From an uncultured Gammaproteobacteria bacterium (GTDB lineage Bacteria; Pseudomonadota; Gammaproteobacteria; HK1): a DNA stretch of 64,000 nt. This document shows positions 53,425-63,889 of the stretch, piece by piece. The number at the start of each line of letters is the position of its first letter. Position 1 is the first letter of the stretch. The position numbers and the translations under genes are program-made. The stretch spans positions 1,567,001 to 1,631,000 of the forward strand of contig OY282378.1 of the NCBI GenBank assembly GCA_958295835.1, read 5' to 3'. A model generated the notes under the pieces. It saw only the letters and a list, made by a program, of their open reading frames with translations, was not told the DNA's origin and ran no database searches.

Positions 53425-54438
53425 ATGGCCACCACCGACCCCCTCGAAGCTGGCGTGTGCCGTGCGCTGCGCCGCCCGGGCAAGCCGCTCGCGGATGCTC
53501 CGCGCTCATTCGAGCTGGAATTTCCCGGCTGCGAGCCCGTCCATCTGTCGCCCGAGGAGATCAGCCGCTACGAAGGGCGACTGGAATTCTGGGACGCTGC
53601 TACCGAGACCGCCTGGGTTTGCGAGCCGACCAGCCCGTACCACGAGCGGCCTTCGCGTCTGTTGACCAGGTTGGCCGAACGGATCGCCGGAGTGCGCGGA
53701 TCGTCCATCGAATGCTACGGCTCGACGGATCTGCTGCTGCGCGACGACCGGGGCGAGCCGCGACGCATCCTGCAGGCGGACGAATCCGTGTATCTGCACC
53801 CCGCACGCTCCCGGCTGCCGGGGACCACGGCCATGGTGATCGGTGAGCATGATTTCCCGGATGTGGTGCTGGAGGTGGATCACACGACGGACGTGTACCG
53901 CGGGAAGCTGCGGCTGTACGAGGCGTGGGGCTTTCCGGAAGTGTGGGTCGAGGTGCCGGATCTTCGGGCGCCGAGCCGCCCGAAGGGGCGGCTGCCGGGG
54001 CTGACGATCCACCTGCTGGAGGATGGCGCGTACCGGGTCTCGCCGGAGAGTGTGGCGTTTCCCGGCTGGCGTGCGGAGGACATCCACGAGACCATGAACG
54101 AGCCGGCGCCTTCGGTGCGGACGAACGCGATTCTGGAGGGTCTGGGCCAGGTGCTGGGAGCGCGGGACGGCACGGGGCCGGACGACGACGCGCTGATGCG
54201 CTCCCTGCGTGGCCAGAGCCGGGAAGAGGGCCGGGCGGAGGGCTTGGCGGAAGGCCGGGCGGAGATGGTGCGCGAGATGCTGCGGTCGCGGGGCATCGCG
54301 GTTTCGGAAGCGTTCCCGGCCAACGTACCCGGATTCGCCGATTCGCCTCGAGCCGCCGTCGTCGCGACAGCGCTCGGCTGCGACAGTGAGCACGATTTCC
54401 AGGCGCGCATTGCCTCGGGGAGCGGCCCGCGACGATAG
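53425..54438 (+). CDS. Uma2 family protein (PD-(D/E)XK nuclease fold)
   Basis: 337 residues. Landmarks of Uma2/DUF820: [54 protein letters not shown] and [15 protein letters not shown], which supply the D-ExK-type core. The C-terminal part is helical and acidic with an [15 protein letters not shown] repeat and [20 protein letters not shown]. It differs from the Uma2 gene at 34914-35747 but closely matches the relic at 42565-42770. No signal peptide. Predicted restriction-like endonuclease, role unknown. Confidence 0.86.
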   Translation: MATTDPLEAGVCRALRRPGKPLADAPRSFELEFPGCEPVHLSPEEISRYEGRLEFWDAATETAWVCEPTSPYHERPSRLLTRLAERIAGVRGSSIECYGSTDLLLRDDRGEPRRILQADESVYLHPARSRLPGTTAMVIGEHDFPDVVLEVDHTTDVYRGKLRLYEAWGFPEVWVEVPDLRAPSRPKGRLPGLTIHLLEDGAYRVSPESVAFPGWRAEDIHETMNEPAPSVRTNAILEGLGQVLGARDGTGPDDDALMRSLRGQSREEGRAEGLAEGRAEMVREMLRSRGIAVSEAFPANVPGFADSPRAAVVATALGCDSEHDFQARIASGSGPRR

Positions 54439-54487
54439 CGGCAGCCATACCCACCGGTTCTGCGCTGGTCGAAACAGGGGCGATCCG

Positions 54488-55141
54488 ATGGACCGGAGCG
54501 ACAGGAAGCGCGCCGCCGCGCGGGCCGCGCTGGAGTTCGTGATCCCCGGCGAGCTGGTGGGAGTGGGCACCGGCTCGACCGCCAATGCGTTCATCGACGC
54601 GCTCGCGGGAATCAGGGGCCGGATCGACGGCGCGGTCGCGAGCTCGGAGGCGACGGCGGCGCGGCTCGCCGGGCACGGGATCCGGGTCGTGGACCTCAAC
54701 GCCGCCGGCGACCTCCCTCTCTACGTGGACGGCGCCGACGAGGTCACGCGACACCGGCATCTCGTGAAAGGCGGCGGCGGTGCGCTCACCCGCGAGAAGA
54801 TCGTGGCGGCGGCGGCGAGGAAGTTCGTCTGCGTCGTGGACGATTCGAAGCTCGTGGACCGGCTCGGTCGGTTTCCCCTCTCGATCGAGGTGATCCCGAT
54901 GGCCCGCGGCCTCGTGGCCCGCGCGCTGGTGGGGCTCGGTGGGCGGCCCGAGCGGCGGGAGGGCTTCGTCACCGACAACGGCAACGAGATCCTCGACGTG
55001 CACGGCCTCGACGTCCTCGACCCGCCGGCGCTCGAATCCGAGCTGAACCACATCGCCGGCGTGGTCGCCAACGGGCTGTTCGCGCGCCGGGGCGCAGACG
55101 TGGTGCTGATCGGCGCCGCCGATGGCGTCGAGAGGATCTGA
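54488..55141 (+). CDS. rpiA: Ribose-5-phosphate isomerase A
   Basis: 217 residues from ATG 54488. RpiA motifs: [16 protein letters not shown] (phosphate loop), [20 protein letters not shown] (catalytic Asp and the KGGGG loop) and [20 protein letters not shown]. The enzyme interconverts ribose-5-phosphate and ribulose-5-phosphate in the pentose-phosphate pathway. Length is typical (about 220). It follows the Uma2 gene by 49 bases but the two are not functionally linked as far as can be seen. Confidence 0.96.
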   Translation: MDRSDRKRAAARAALEFVIPGELVGVGTGSTANAFIDALAGIRGRIDGAVASSEATAARLAGHGIRVVDLNAAGDLPLYVDGADEVTRHRHLVKGGGGALTREKIVAAAARKFVCVVDDSKLVDRLGRFPLSIEVIPMARGLVARALVGLGGRPERREGFVTDNGNEILDVHGLDVLDPPALESELNHIAGVVANGLFARRGADVVLIGAADGVERI

Positions 55142-55265
55142 AGGCCGGTGAACGGGTACGGGGCGCAACCGGACCCGGCGTCATAGCCGGAAGTCCCATG
55201 ACCTGCGTTCGTCTCCGCAACGGCGGCCGTACCCCACCGCGCTGCCCGCGCGCGAGGCACGACTC

Positions 55266-56354
55266 ATGACGACGCGCCGCGGAACCTCCGCCCACAAGGG
55301 CCGCGGCGCGCTCAGCAACGCAGTGGGCCGGTTCGAGCGGGTCACCCGCGAGGACTTCGACGACGGCTGGGGGGACGGCCAGGATCACGACGACGCACCA
55401 CCGCCGAAGCTCCGCACCACCCTCACCCGCGACACGACCCGCAAGATCATCGCCTGGAACGATTCGCCGGACCTCCCCTTCGACCGCTCCATCAACCCGT
55501 ACCGGGGCTGCGAACACGGGTGCATCTACTGCTACGCGCGGCCGAGCCATGCGTATCTGGGATTCTCCCCCGGCCTCGACTTCGAGACCCGGCTCGTGTT
55601 CAAGCCGGACGCCGCGTCCCTGCTGCGCGCGGAGCTCGGCAAGCCGGGCTATGCCTGCGCCCCGATCGCGTTGGGGACCAACACCGACCCCTACCAGCCG
55701 GTCGAGCGCGACCTCGGGATCACCCGCGCCGTCCTCGAAGTGCTCGCCGAATGCGGGCATCCGGTGATGATCGTCACCAAGTCCGCGCGGGTGGAGCGCG
55801 ACCTCGACGTCCTCGGCCCCATGGCCCGCGCCAACCGTTGCAGCGTCAGCGTGAGCATCACCACCCTCGACCGCTCCCTCGCCCGCCGCATGGAGCCGCG
55901 CGCCTCCGCCCCCCACCGCCGCCTCGAAACGGTGCGCCGCCTGAGCGAGGCCGGCATCCCGACCGGGGTGTTCGCCTCCCCGATAATCCCCTTCGTCAAC
56001 GATGCGGAGCTCGAAGCCATCCTGGAGCGCGCGCGCGAGGCCGGCGCCCTCGGGGTGAGCTATACGATGCTCCGCCTGCCGCTGGAGATCGCGGACCTCT
56101 TCCGCGAATGGCTGGCCGAGCACTACCCCGACCGCGCGGAGCGGGTGATGGAGCGGGTTCGCGACACCCGCGGCGGCAAGGACTACGACTCGACGTTCGG
56201 CCAGCGCATGCGCGGCACCGGCCCGGTGGCGGAGCTGCTCGCGAAACGCTTCCGGCTCGCGGTGAAGCGCCTGGGGTTTCCCGGCTTCCCCGCCCTCGAC
56301 TGCTCGGGGTTCGTCCCGCCCCTGCCCGAGCACGGGCAGCTCCCGCTGTTGTGA
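55266..56354 (+). CDS. PA0069 family radical SAM protein
   Basis: 362 residues. The N-terminal part reads RGTSAHKGRGALSNAVGRFE, a family hallmark, then INPYRGCEHGCIYCYARPSH, whose CxxxCxxC cysteines hold the 4Fe-4S cluster that cleaves SAM. It ends in FPALDCSGFVPPLPEHGQLP. The family (named from Pseudomonas aeruginosa PA0069) is widespread in proteobacteria and related to spore photoproduct lyase-like radical enzymes, but its substrate is not established. It stands alone here. Confidence 0.95.
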   Translation: MTTRRGTSAHKGRGALSNAVGRFERVTREDFDDGWGDGQDHDDAPPPKLRTTLTRDTTRKIIAWNDSPDLPFDRSINPYRGCEHGCIYCYARPSHAYLGFSPGLDFETRLVFKPDAASLLRAELGKPGYACAPIALGTNTDPYQPVERDLGITRAVLEVLAECGHPVMIVTKSARVERDLDVLGPMARANRCSVSVSITTLDRSLARRMEPRASAPHRRLETVRRLSEAGIPTGVFASPIIPFVNDAELEAILERAREAGALGVSYTMLRLPLEIADLFREWLAEHYPDRAERVMERVRDTRGGKDYDSTFGQRMRGTGPVAELLAKRFRLAVKRLGFPGFPALDCSGFVPPLPEHGQLPLL

Positions 56355-56555
56355 CCGGGCAGGGTGCCCGTGCGCCGTGCGATGGAAACCTCGTGAACGA
56401 GGCACGGGAAGGACGAACGAGAACGCATCGGAGCGCCGGGTCATGGAGATTCGACCACCTGGATCGACCCTGGCCCGGAGTTGGCCGCCGGTTGTCAGAC
56501 CCTTCCTGCCGCGATACCGTTTCCGAGCTTGGCAAATGTGGCGCCCGGAGAAAGA

Positions 56556-56583
56556 TCGGAGAGAAAAATTCGGAGAGAAAAAT
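56556..56583. repeat. 14-bp tandem repeat (two copies)
   Basis: TCGGAGAGAAAAAT occurs twice without spacing, in the leader region 70 bases upstream of the amine oxidase gene. It is A-rich against a G+C-rich background. Confidence 0.8.
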
Positions 56584-56652
56584 GTAGCAGGAAACGTATT
56601 TTGCGGCGGTTTCATGGGATGAAGACGCAGGTGTCCGGCGGGAAAGCACGCG

Positions 56653-58218
56653 ATGAACACGACGATGACCAAACGGCGGTTCCTCCAGTCCGTCGGCGCG
56701 GTGGCCGGGGTTGAGGCCGTCTACCGGACCATGGAAGCCCTGGGGCTCTCGGGAATCGGTACCGCCCATGCGGCCACGCCCGAACTGCCGGCCGGCTCGG
56801 GCGCCGGAAAAAGTATCGTGATCCTGGGAGCCGGCATCTCGGGCATGGCCGCCGCCTGGGAGCTGTCGAAGGGCGGCTACCACTGCATCATCCTGGAAGC
56901 CACCGGCCGGGCCGGGGGCCGCAGCTTCACCGCCCGCGGCGGGGACGTGCTGGAGGAAACCGACAGCCGGCAGCAGGTGGACTTCGGCGGCGAGGATCAC
57001 CTTTACGCGAACATGGGGCCGGCCCGCATCCCCTACCACCACCGGACGATCCTCGGCTACTGCAAGGAGTTCGGGGTCGATCTGGAGGTCTTCACCAACG
57101 ACAACCGCGCGGCCCTGTTCCACAACCGGGACCGTTTCGGCGGCGAGCCCGTTCCGGGCCGCCGGGTCATGACCGATCTGCGCGGGTACATCGCCGAGCT
57201 GCTGGCCAAGGCGGTGAACGGCAACGCCCTGGACAGCGAGCTCTCCGGCGAGGACAAGGAGCGCGTCCTCGCCATGCTCCGCAGGTACGGCGGCCTGAAC
57301 CCGGATCACCTCTACAAGGGCTCCAACCGCGGCGGCTACCGGGGCGAACGCATCAACGCGGGCCTCGAGGCCGGGGAGGTGAACGACCCCCTGGATTTCA
57401 GCGACCTGCTCGAGTCCGATTTCTGGCGATACAAGCTCCACTACAGCCAGTTCCTCAACTCCAATCCGACGCTGATGCAGCCGGCCGGCGGCATGGACGC
57501 CATTGCGAAGGCGTTCGAACAGCGCGTGGGCTCCCTCATCCGGTACGGGAGCGTCGTCACGGAGATCCGCAAGACCCCGGACGGGGCTCGCATCGTCTAC
57601 CGGAACACCCGCACGGATACGGCAGAGGCCGTCGACGCCGACTTCGCGATCTGCACCATTCCCGCCCCCGTCCTGAAGGACGTGCCCAACGACTTCTCCC
57701 CGCAGACGCAGGCGGCGCTCGAATCCGTGAAGTTCGTCCCGGCCGTCAAGATCGCCTTCCAGGCCCGCCGCCGCTTCTGGGAGGAGGATCACGCCATCTA
57801 CGGCGGGATCTCGTGGACCGACCAGGACATCACCCAGATCTGGTACCCGGCGAACGGCTACCACCGCGACAAGGGCGTGATCCTCGGCGCCTACATCTGG
57901 GACGACGAGCCCGCCGCGCGCTTTGCGAAGAGGTCCCCGCCCGAGCGTTTGCAGGCGGCCATGGCCGAGGGCGGGCGGATCCATCCCGGATACTCGTCGG
58001 AAATCGAATCCGGGGTCAGCCGGGCCTGGGCCAAGGTTCCCTTCCAGAAGGGCGGTTGGCCCGAGTCCGGCGGGGTGCCGGAAGCGCTGACCAGGCCCGA
58101 TGGCGCGATCTACATCTGCGGCGACCAGATCACCGCCCTGCCCGGCTGGCAGGAAGGCGCCGTCCTGGCGGCGCATACGGTGGTGAACGCCATCGGGGAA
58201 CGGGTCGCGAAGGGTTAG
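56653..58218 (+). CDS. Flavin-containing amine oxidase, Tat-exported
   Basis: 521 residues. The first 40 residues are a twin-arginine-like signal: [20 protein letters not shown], with an AHA cleavage site near residue 40. The FAD-binding fold has [20 protein letters not shown] and [20 protein letters not shown]; the C-terminal FAD-contact region is [20 protein letters not shown]. The layout is that of L-amino acid/monoamine oxidases, which deaminate amines or amino acids and yield hydrogen peroxide. Substrate not predictable. The Tat signal means folding with FAD before export to the periplasm. Confidence 0.93.
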   Translation: MNTTMTKRRFLQSVGAVAGVEAVYRTMEALGLSGIGTAHAATPELPAGSGAGKSIVILGAGISGMAAAWELSKGGYHCIILEATGRAGGRSFTARGGDVLEETDSRQQVDFGGEDHLYANMGPARIPYHHRTILGYCKEFGVDLEVFTNDNRAALFHNRDRFGGEPVPGRRVMTDLRGYIAELLAKAVNGNALDSELSGEDKERVLAMLRRYGGLNPDHLYKGSNRGGYRGERINAGLEAGEVNDPLDFSDLLESDFWRYKLHYSQFLNSNPTLMQPAGGMDAIAKAFEQRVGSLIRYGSVVTEIRKTPDGARIVYRNTRTDTAEAVDADFAICTIPAPVLKDVPNDFSPQTQAALESVKFVPAVKIAFQARRRFWEEDHAIYGGISWTDQDITQIWYPANGYHRDKGVILGAYIWDDEPAARFAKRSPPERLQAAMAEGGRIHPGYSSEIESGVSRAWAKVPFQKGGWPESGGVPEALTRPDGAIYICGDQITALPGWQEGAVLAAHTVVNAIGERVAKG

Positions 58219-58490
58219 ACGCGAAGACGGCGCGCGGCGGCCGGAGACTGCGGGAATCCCTGTCCGGCCCGAAAGCATGCATGGAACGACCGCGGTTCGA
58301 CGCTCGGAACCACCGGAACATCCGCGAAATCGAGCCCCGCAACCGGGCTTCGCAGAGTAGATGGAAACCGGCGCGGCGGCTGCCTCCGGCTGACAATGCC
58401 GGCGCCGGTTCAAGCGCGGCGCCGGGTTCAGTACGATGCCGCTTCCCGCGCGGCGGCGCATTCCCCGGCGACTCTTCGGCCCTTCGAACC

Positions 58491-59891
58491 TTGGCGCGTC
58501 TCTCGACCCTCTCCGACCTTCCCTCCGTGGATCGGCTGCTCGCGGAGGATGCGATCGCCCCCCTCCTGCGCGCGCACGGCCGGCCGCTGGTGCTCGAAGC
58601 GGTGCGGGGCGCACTCGACGAGGCCCGCGCCGCGCTCGCCGCCGGGGGCGGCGTCGAGCGTGCGGCGCTCGAAGCCGGCATCGCCGCCCGGGTCCGCGCG
58701 CTGGCCGCGCCTTCGCTCGTTCCCCTGTTCAACCTCACCGGGACGGTGCTGCACACCAACCTCGGGCGCGCGCCGCTGCCGGAGGCCGCCGTCGCGGCGA
58801 TGGCCGCGGTGGCCCGCGGCGCGAGCAACCTTGAATTCGACGTGGCCACCGGACGGCGCGGGGACCGGCACCGGCACGTCGAGCCGCGGCTGCGCCGGCT
58901 CACCTCGGCCGAGGCGGCGATCGTCGTCAACAACAACGCCGCCGCGGTGCTGCTGGTCCTCGATACCTTCGCGAAACGCAAGGAGGTTCCGGTCTCGCGG
59001 GGGGAGTTGATCGAGATCGGGGGCGCGTTCCGGATACCGGACATCATGAAGCGGGCGGGCGCGAAGCTCGTCGAGGTCGGCACCACGAACCGCACGCATC
59101 TCCGCGACTACGAGGCGGCGATCGGGGCGCGGACTGCTCTACTGATGAAGGTTCACGCCAGCAACTACGCGGTCGAGGGCTTCACCGCCTCGGTGGGCGA
59201 GCATGAGCTCGCGGGGCTCGCCCGTGAACATGAACTTCCGCTCGTCTCGGATCTCGGCAGCGGCTCGCTCCTCGACATGACCGCGTTCGGGCTCCCGCCC
59301 GAGCCGACGGTGCGCGGGATGATCGCGGCCGGGGTCGATCTGGTGACCTTCAGCGGCGACAAGCTGCTCGGCGGCCCCCAGGCGGGGATCGTCGCGGGAA
59401 GGGCGGCGCTGGTCGGCAAGCTCAAACGCAATCCTCTCATGCGGGCGCTACGCCCCGACAAGATCACCCTCGCGGCACTGGAATCGGTGCTCGCGCTCTA
59501 CGAGGACCCGGAACGACTCGCCCAGCGGCTGCCGGCGCTGCGCCTACTGACCCGCGGGCGCGAGGAGATCGAGACGCAGGCCCGACGGGTGCGGCCGCGG
59601 CTCGCGGCGCGGCTCGGCGGCGGCTGGTCGGTCGAGACGGTGCACTGCCGCAGCCAGATCGGCAGCGGCGCGCTGCCCGTCGATCGACTGCCGAGCGCGG
59701 GCCTGCGATGCGCGCCGGCGGGCGCGAAACGTGGTCGTTCATCGAGGCTGCACGCGCTGGCGGCGGCGCTACGCGCGCTCCCGGCCCCCGTGATCGGGCG
59801 CGTGCACGACGGCGCCCTCACCCTGGATCTGCGCTGCCTCGACGACGAGGCGGGCTTCCTCGCGCAGCTCGACCATCTGGCCGTGCCGTGA
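58491..59891 (+). CDS. selA: L-seryl-tRNA(Sec) selenium transferase SelA
   Basis: 466 residues if started at TTG 58491 ([17 protein letters not shown]), which gives the usual SelA length; ATG 58281 would add 70 residues without homology. Motifs: [52 protein letters not shown] and the PLP lysine in [14 protein letters not shown] (K291). SelA converts seryl-tRNA(Sec) to selenocysteyl-tRNA with selenophosphate as donor. The stop overlaps selB (GTGA), so they are translationally coupled. The start codon is the least certain point. Confidence 0.93.
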   Translation: MARLSTLSDLPSVDRLLAEDAIAPLLRAHGRPLVLEAVRGALDEARAALAAGGGVERAALEAGIAARVRALAAPSLVPLFNLTGTVLHTNLGRAPLPEAAVAAMAAVARGASNLEFDVATGRRGDRHRHVEPRLRRLTSAEAAIVVNNNAAAVLLVLDTFAKRKEVPVSRGELIEIGGAFRIPDIMKRAGAKLVEVGTTNRTHLRDYEAAIGARTALLMKVHASNYAVEGFTASVGEHELAGLAREHELPLVSDLGSGSLLDMTAFGLPPEPTVRGMIAAGVDLVTFSGDKLLGGPQAGIVAGRAALVGKLKRNPLMRALRPDKITLAALESVLALYEDPERLAQRLPALRLLTRGREEIETQARRVRPRLAARLGGGWSVETVHCRSQIGSGALPVDRLPSAGLRCAPAGAKRGRSSRLHALAAALRALPAPVIGRVHDGALTLDLRCLDDEAGFLAQLDHLAVP

Positions 59892-61978
59892 TCGTCGCCA
59901 CCGCGGGCCACGTCGACCACGGCAAGACCGCGCTCGTGCGGGCGCTCACCGGGATCGACACCGATCGCCTTCCCGAGGAGAAGCAGCGGGGGCTGACCAT
60001 CGATTTGGGGTTCGCCTACCACCCGCTGGACGGCGGCCACGTGATCGGCTTCGTCGACGTCCCCGGACACGAGCGCTTCGTGCGCAACATGCTGGCAGGG
60101 GTCGGGTCCGTCGATCTCGCACTGGTGGTGGTCGCGGCCGACGACGGGGTGATGCCGCAGACCCGCGAGCACGCCGCCATCCTCGATCTGCTGGGGGTGA
60201 CCGAGTGCATCGCGGTGGTCAGCAAGGTCGACAAGGTCGATGCGGCCCGCGCCGCCGACGTGGGTGCGGAGATCGGCACACTCCTCTCCACCACCGGCAT
60301 GAGAGACGCGGAGGTCCACCGGGTCTCCGCCCTGTCCGGCGCCGGCATGGACGGCCTGATCGCCGCACTGCGCGAGCGCGCCCTGGGCATCGCCGCGCGG
60401 GCCGCGAACGGCCGGTTCCGGCTCTGCATCGACCGCGTGTTCACGCTCAAGGGCGCGGGGCTCGTGGTGACGGGAACCGTGCACGCGGGGATGGCGGACG
60501 CCGGCGAGCGGCTGGTGGTGACCCCGGACGGGTACGAGGCGCGCATCCGCGGCATCCACGCCCAGGACCGGCCGGCCGAGCAAGCGCGCGCCGGCGAGCG
60601 CTGCGCGCTCAACCTCTCGGGACGCGGTATCGGGCCGGAGACGATCGCGCGCGGGGACTGGGTCGTGGATCGCGCCCTGCACGCGCCGAGCGACCGCATC
60701 GACGTCCGCCTGCGGGTCCTCCCCGCCGAGACGCGGGCGCTCCGGCACTGGACCCCGGTGCACGTCCATCTCGCGGCGTCGCATTCGACGGCGCGGGTCG
60801 CGGTCCTCGGCGCGGGCGGCATCGCCCCCGGCGACGGCGGACGGGTGCAGATCGTGCTCGACCGGCCGCTGCACGCGCTCGCCGGTGATCGGATCGTCAT
60901 CCGTGACCAGTCCGCGACGCGCACGATGGGCGGCGGCACGGTCATCGACCCGTTCTCCCCGAAACGCGGACGCGCCCGCCCCGCCCGCCTCGCCCGGCTG
61001 GATGCGATCGAGGGGCTCGGTCCGCGGCAGGCAGGGACGGACGCGAGGACGGCCGAGGGACATGACCCGGAGCAGGCGGTCGAAAGACACGACACGGAAA
61101 AAGAGCGCACGTGGGCGGACGAGGAGCACGACCCGGCGCGGACAGGGGTACGTGCAATCGGGAGGCACGAACCGGAGCAGGCGGTCGCGCGCGTGATCGC
61201 GTCCACGGCGACCGGTGTGGACACCGGCTGGATACGGCGGGCGTTCGGCGTCACCGACCCCGAAATCGAGCGGATGCTCGACGCCGCCGGCGCGGTGCGG
61301 GTCCCCGACGCCGGAGACGACCGGTGTTTCTCTCCCGCGCATTGGACGGACCTGCAGGAGGAGATACTCGCGTTCCTCGAGACCTTCCACCGCGAGCGCC
61401 CGCGGCTGCACGGCGCCAACGCGAACGACGTCCGCCTGGGCCTCGCGCGCCGCGTGAACCGAGGTGTCGTCGAGCAGGCCCTCGCCGCCCTGCTGCACCG
61501 GGGCGCCATCGCCCGGCGCGGAACCACGGTCCGGCTCCCGGAGCACCGGGTCACCCTGGGCGCGAACGACGAGCGCGTCTGGCCCCGCGTCGCGCGTGCC
61601 CTCGATCCGGCGAAAGGCAGCCCCCCGAGCTTGCGCCAGGCGGCCGAGCAACTGAAGATCGACGAGGCGGAGCTCGGTGCATTGCTCAAGCGCGCGACGA
61701 ACGCGGGCCTGGTCCTGCCGGTCACCCGCACCCGGTTCGTGCCTCTGGCCGCGGTCAAGGCCCTCGCGGCGCATGCGGAATCGCTCGCGCGCGTCTCGCC
61801 GGAAGGACGCTTCACCGCGGCCGAGTACAAGAACCACGCGCGCGTCGGGCGCAACTTCGCCATCGAGCTGCTGGAGTTCTTCGACCGAAGCGGCTTTACC
61901 GAACGCCTCGGCGACCGGCGCCGCGTGCGCCGGTCCGCCGCCGACACCTTCGGCACGGAGGACGATGCGAACGACTGA
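59888..61978 (+). CDS. selB: Selenocysteine-specific elongation factor SelB
   Basis: 696 residues from GTG 59888. The GTPase domain has [19 protein letters not shown] (G1), [10 protein letters not shown] (G2), [13 protein letters not shown] (G3) and SKVDKVD (G4). Elongation-factor domains II and III follow, then winged-helix domains that bind the SECIS hairpin near the C-terminus ([20 protein letters not shown]). About 50 extra charged residues occur around 381-436 with two related units ([13 protein letters not shown] and [12 protein letters not shown]), making the protein longer than the usual 610-640. It delivers Sec-tRNA to the ribosome at programmed UGA codons. It overlaps selA and directly abuts selC. 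Confidence 0.96.
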   Translation: MIVATAGHVDHGKTALVRALTGIDTDRLPEEKQRGLTIDLGFAYHPLDGGHVIGFVDVPGHERFVRNMLAGVGSVDLALVVVAADDGVMPQTREHAAILDLLGVTECIAVVSKVDKVDAARAADVGAEIGTLLSTTGMRDAEVHRVSALSGAGMDGLIAALRERALGIAARAANGRFRLCIDRVFTLKGAGLVVTGTVHAGMADAGERLVVTPDGYEARIRGIHAQDRPAEQARAGERCALNLSGRGIGPETIARGDWVVDRALHAPSDRIDVRLRVLPAETRALRHWTPVHVHLAASHSTARVAVLGAGGIAPGDGGRVQIVLDRPLHALAGDRIVIRDQSATRTMGGGTVIDPFSPKRGRARPARLARLDAIEGLGPRQAGTDARTAEGHDPEQAVERHDTEKERTWADEEHDPARTGVRAIGRHEPEQAVARVIASTATGVDTGWIRRAFGVTDPEIERMLDAAGAVRVPDAGDDRCFSPAHWTDLQEEILAFLETFHRERPRLHGANANDVRLGLARRVNRGVVEQALAALLHRGAIARRGTTVRLPEHRVTLGANDERVWPRVARALDPAKGSPPSLRQAAEQLKIDEAELGALLKRATNAGLVLPVTRTRFVPLAAVKALAAHAESLARVSPEGRFTAAEYKNHARVGRNFAIELLEFFDRSGFTERLGDRRRVRRSAADTFGTEDDAND

Positions 61979-62074
61979 GGAAGAGGATCGCACCCCGGTG
62001 GGGCGCTCGGACTTCAAATCCGGTGAGACGCGTACCACGTGTCTGGTGGGTTCGACTCCCACCCTCTTCCGCCA
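61979..62074 (+). tRNA. selC: tRNA-Sec (TCA)
   Basis: 96 bases with an 8-bp acceptor (GGAAGAGG with CCTCTTCC), anticodon TCA at 62014-62016 in loop CTTCAAA, a long variable arm (AGACGCG...ACGTGTCT), T-arm GTGGGTTCGACTCCCAC, discriminator G and encoded CCA. It begins on the base after the selB stop codon, so the tRNA must be cut from the selAB transcript or start inside selB. Confidence 0.97.
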
Positions 62075-62135
62075 ACCGCGAACCATTCACCCCGTTGCCC
62101 GCGGGACGCGCGGCCGGAGTACAGCGGAGACCGAC

Positions 62136-62645
62136 ATGATCCGGACGTTCCGGCGGTTGTTCGAATCCACCCTCGCCACCGCGGCCCGCGCCACCGAGGC
62201 CGAGGAGCGCGAGCACGGCTACCACGTCGCGACCGCGGCATTGCTGGTCGAGATGATGCGGGCCGATCGTGCGGTCGAGCCCGGGGAGCGCGAAGCGGTC
62301 CTCCGGGCGCTGGCCGTAGCGTTCGACGACCTCGCGCCGGACGAGACACGGGAGCTGCTCGCGCGCGCCGAGGAGCGGGCCGACGACGCCACCTCCCTGT
62401 ACGAGTTCACGCAGGTCGTCAACCGGCAGTTCGACCCCGAGCAGAAGGCGCACGTCGTGGAGCTGCTGTGGCGGGTCGCCTGGGCCGACGGCGCCCTCGA
62501 CAAGTACGAGGAGCACCTGGTGCGCCGGATCGCGGACCTCATCCACGTGCCCCATTCGGTGTTCATCAGGATGAAGCACCGGGCCGAGGACGGCGCTCCC
62601 CGTCCGGCGCAACCCCGGATCCCGGAGGACGGCGCATCGGGATGA
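62136..62645 (+). CDS. TerB-like tellurite-resistance family protein
   Basis: 169 residues from ATG 62136. The all-helical TerB fold is recognisable by VATAALLVEMMRADRAVEPG, EREAVLRALAVAF and LLWRVAWADGALDKYEEHLV, in which acidic residues near the helix turns can bind metal. The C-terminus LIHVPHSVFIRMKHR is also typical of the proteobacterial short TerB-like proteins. No other ter genes are nearby, so tellurite resistance itself is doubtful. Function unknown, cytoplasmic. Confidence 0.9.
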   Translation: MIRTFRRLFESTLATAARATEAEEREHGYHVATAALLVEMMRADRAVEPGEREAVLRALAVAFDDLAPDETRELLARAEERADDATSLYEFTQVVNRQFDPEQKAHVVELLWRVAWADGALDKYEEHLVRRIADLIHVPHSVFIRMKHRAEDGAPRPAQPRIPEDGASG

Positions 62646-62754
62646 GGCGCCGGGAACGGGAGGGAACCCTTCCTCCGACTCCCGCCGGATCCCGGAAACC
62701 GGTCCCCCGGAATCACGGGCCAAGGCTCGAAACGGAACCGGACCGAGCCGGCGC

Positions 62755-63471
62755 TCACTCGCTGGTGAAGGTGATGTCCGCGTAGTACGCGGAGGCGGTA
62801 GCGCCGGTATTGTCGGTGTCGGTCATGATCGCGACCGCGTCGATGGAGCGGACATCCTCTCCGAACAACGCCCGGAAGTCGGCGCGTACGTCGCGCCGCT
62901 CGCCGACCCACTGCCCGGTCTGCCGGTCGCCCGAGCGCACCGCGACGTGGCGCGCGGAGTCGGTGTAGGCATTCGGCCACGTCTCGCCCTCGGTCCGGCC
63001 GCCCGCCCAGACGTAGCTCACGGCGCGGGTCCGCCAGACGAACACCGGATGCGAGCGGATGACGTAGACCCGTGCGCTGTAGTCGTCGCCCGCGCGGGTC
63101 CGCTCGTCGATGTCCCCCAGCGCCGCGTCCACCCGCCACGTCCAGTTGAGGATGGGGGTCTTCTCGAGATCGACTCGGAGCCGGCGGTACAGGCCGGAGG
63201 CGGTCCCGCGGCTCGTCGCACGGACCACGGTCCGGCCGTCCCGCCGGACCGTCTCGTACAGCGTCTTCCCGCTGAAGATCTTCTCTTCCCAACCGGCGAG
63301 GTCACCGTCGCGCAACACCTCGACGCTCTCGGCCCCGGCGACCCCGACGGCCCCGGTGCCAAGCGCGAGGACCAGCAGCAGACCGATCCCGGCCGCCCCC
63401 GACCCGGGTGACGGCCGTGGATCGGCGCCGGGGCCTCGGCCCGTGCTCGTGACCGGAGGCGTCCATCCCAT
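62755..63471 (-). CDS. DUF3047 domain protein, exported
   Basis: 238 residues from ATG 63471. A hydrophobic helix, GIGLLLVLALGTGAVGVAGA, serves as signal peptide or anchor. The mature part has GLYRRLRVDLEKTPILNWTW, SARVYVIRSHPVFVWRT and a C-terminal AIMTDTDNTGATASAYYADI, which are the markers of DUF3047, a beta-sandwich likely to bind carbohydrates or envelope components. Start at 63510 is possible. Function unknown. Confidence 0.88.
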   Translation of the reverse strand: MGWTPPVTSTGRGPGADPRPSPGSGAAGIGLLLVLALGTGAVGVAGAESVEVLRDGDLAGWEEKIFSGKTLYETVRRDGRTVVRATSRGTASGLYRRLRVDLEKTPILNWTWRVDAALGDIDERTRAGDDYSARVYVIRSHPVFVWRTRAVSYVWAGGRTEGETWPNAYTDSARHVAVRSGDRQTGQWVGERRDVRADFRALFGEDVRSIDAVAIMTDTDNTGATASAYYADITFTSE

Positions 63472-63559
63472 CCTGCCCGCCTTCCTCGATCGAGTGTGCC
63501 CTGAAAGCATATCAACGGTGGCGGGCGCTCTCGAACGGCGCCGCTCCACGTCGCTTTCC

Positions 63560-63835
63560 TCAGTAATGGAAGCGCGCGGCAAGGAAGTACACCCGGTCCG
63601 TCTCGACCTGGTAGACGAGATGGTGCTCCTGGTCGATGCGCCGCGACCATTTACCGCTGAGCTGTCCCCGGAGCAACTCGGGCTTGCCCGGCCCGCTGAA
63701 CGGCTCCCGGAGCACGGCATCGACGAGCCGAAGCGTTCGCAACGCCCGCCGGCGATCCGTTCGTGTCCAATGCTCGAGATCCTGGAGAAAATTGACGTCC
63801 ATGACCGCGTCGCGGGGTCTGGCGTCGGTGTTCAT
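63560..63835 (-). CDS. yoeB: Txe/YoeB family toxin
   Basis: 91 residues (or 80 from ATG 63802). The family shows FLQDLEHWTRTDRRRALRTL, GPGKPELLRGQLSGKWSRRI and EHHLVYQVETD, ending in the family terminus RFHY. The Glu, Arg and terminal His-Tyr match the YoeB ribosome-dependent mRNA endonuclease site. Residues after the first methionine (NTDARPRDAV) are not part of the family, so ATG 63802 may be the true start. The antitoxin gene lies 54 bases upstream in the same direction. Confidence 0.88.
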   Translation of the reverse strand: MNTDARPRDAVMDVNFLQDLEHWTRTDRRRALRTLRLVDAVLREPFSGPGKPELLRGQLSGKWSRRIDQEHHLVYQVETDRVYFLAARFHY

Positions 63836-63889
63836 TCTTCCGACTCCCGGTGGTTCTGGGGAATTCTTCTTCGATGGATCCGTTGTTGC

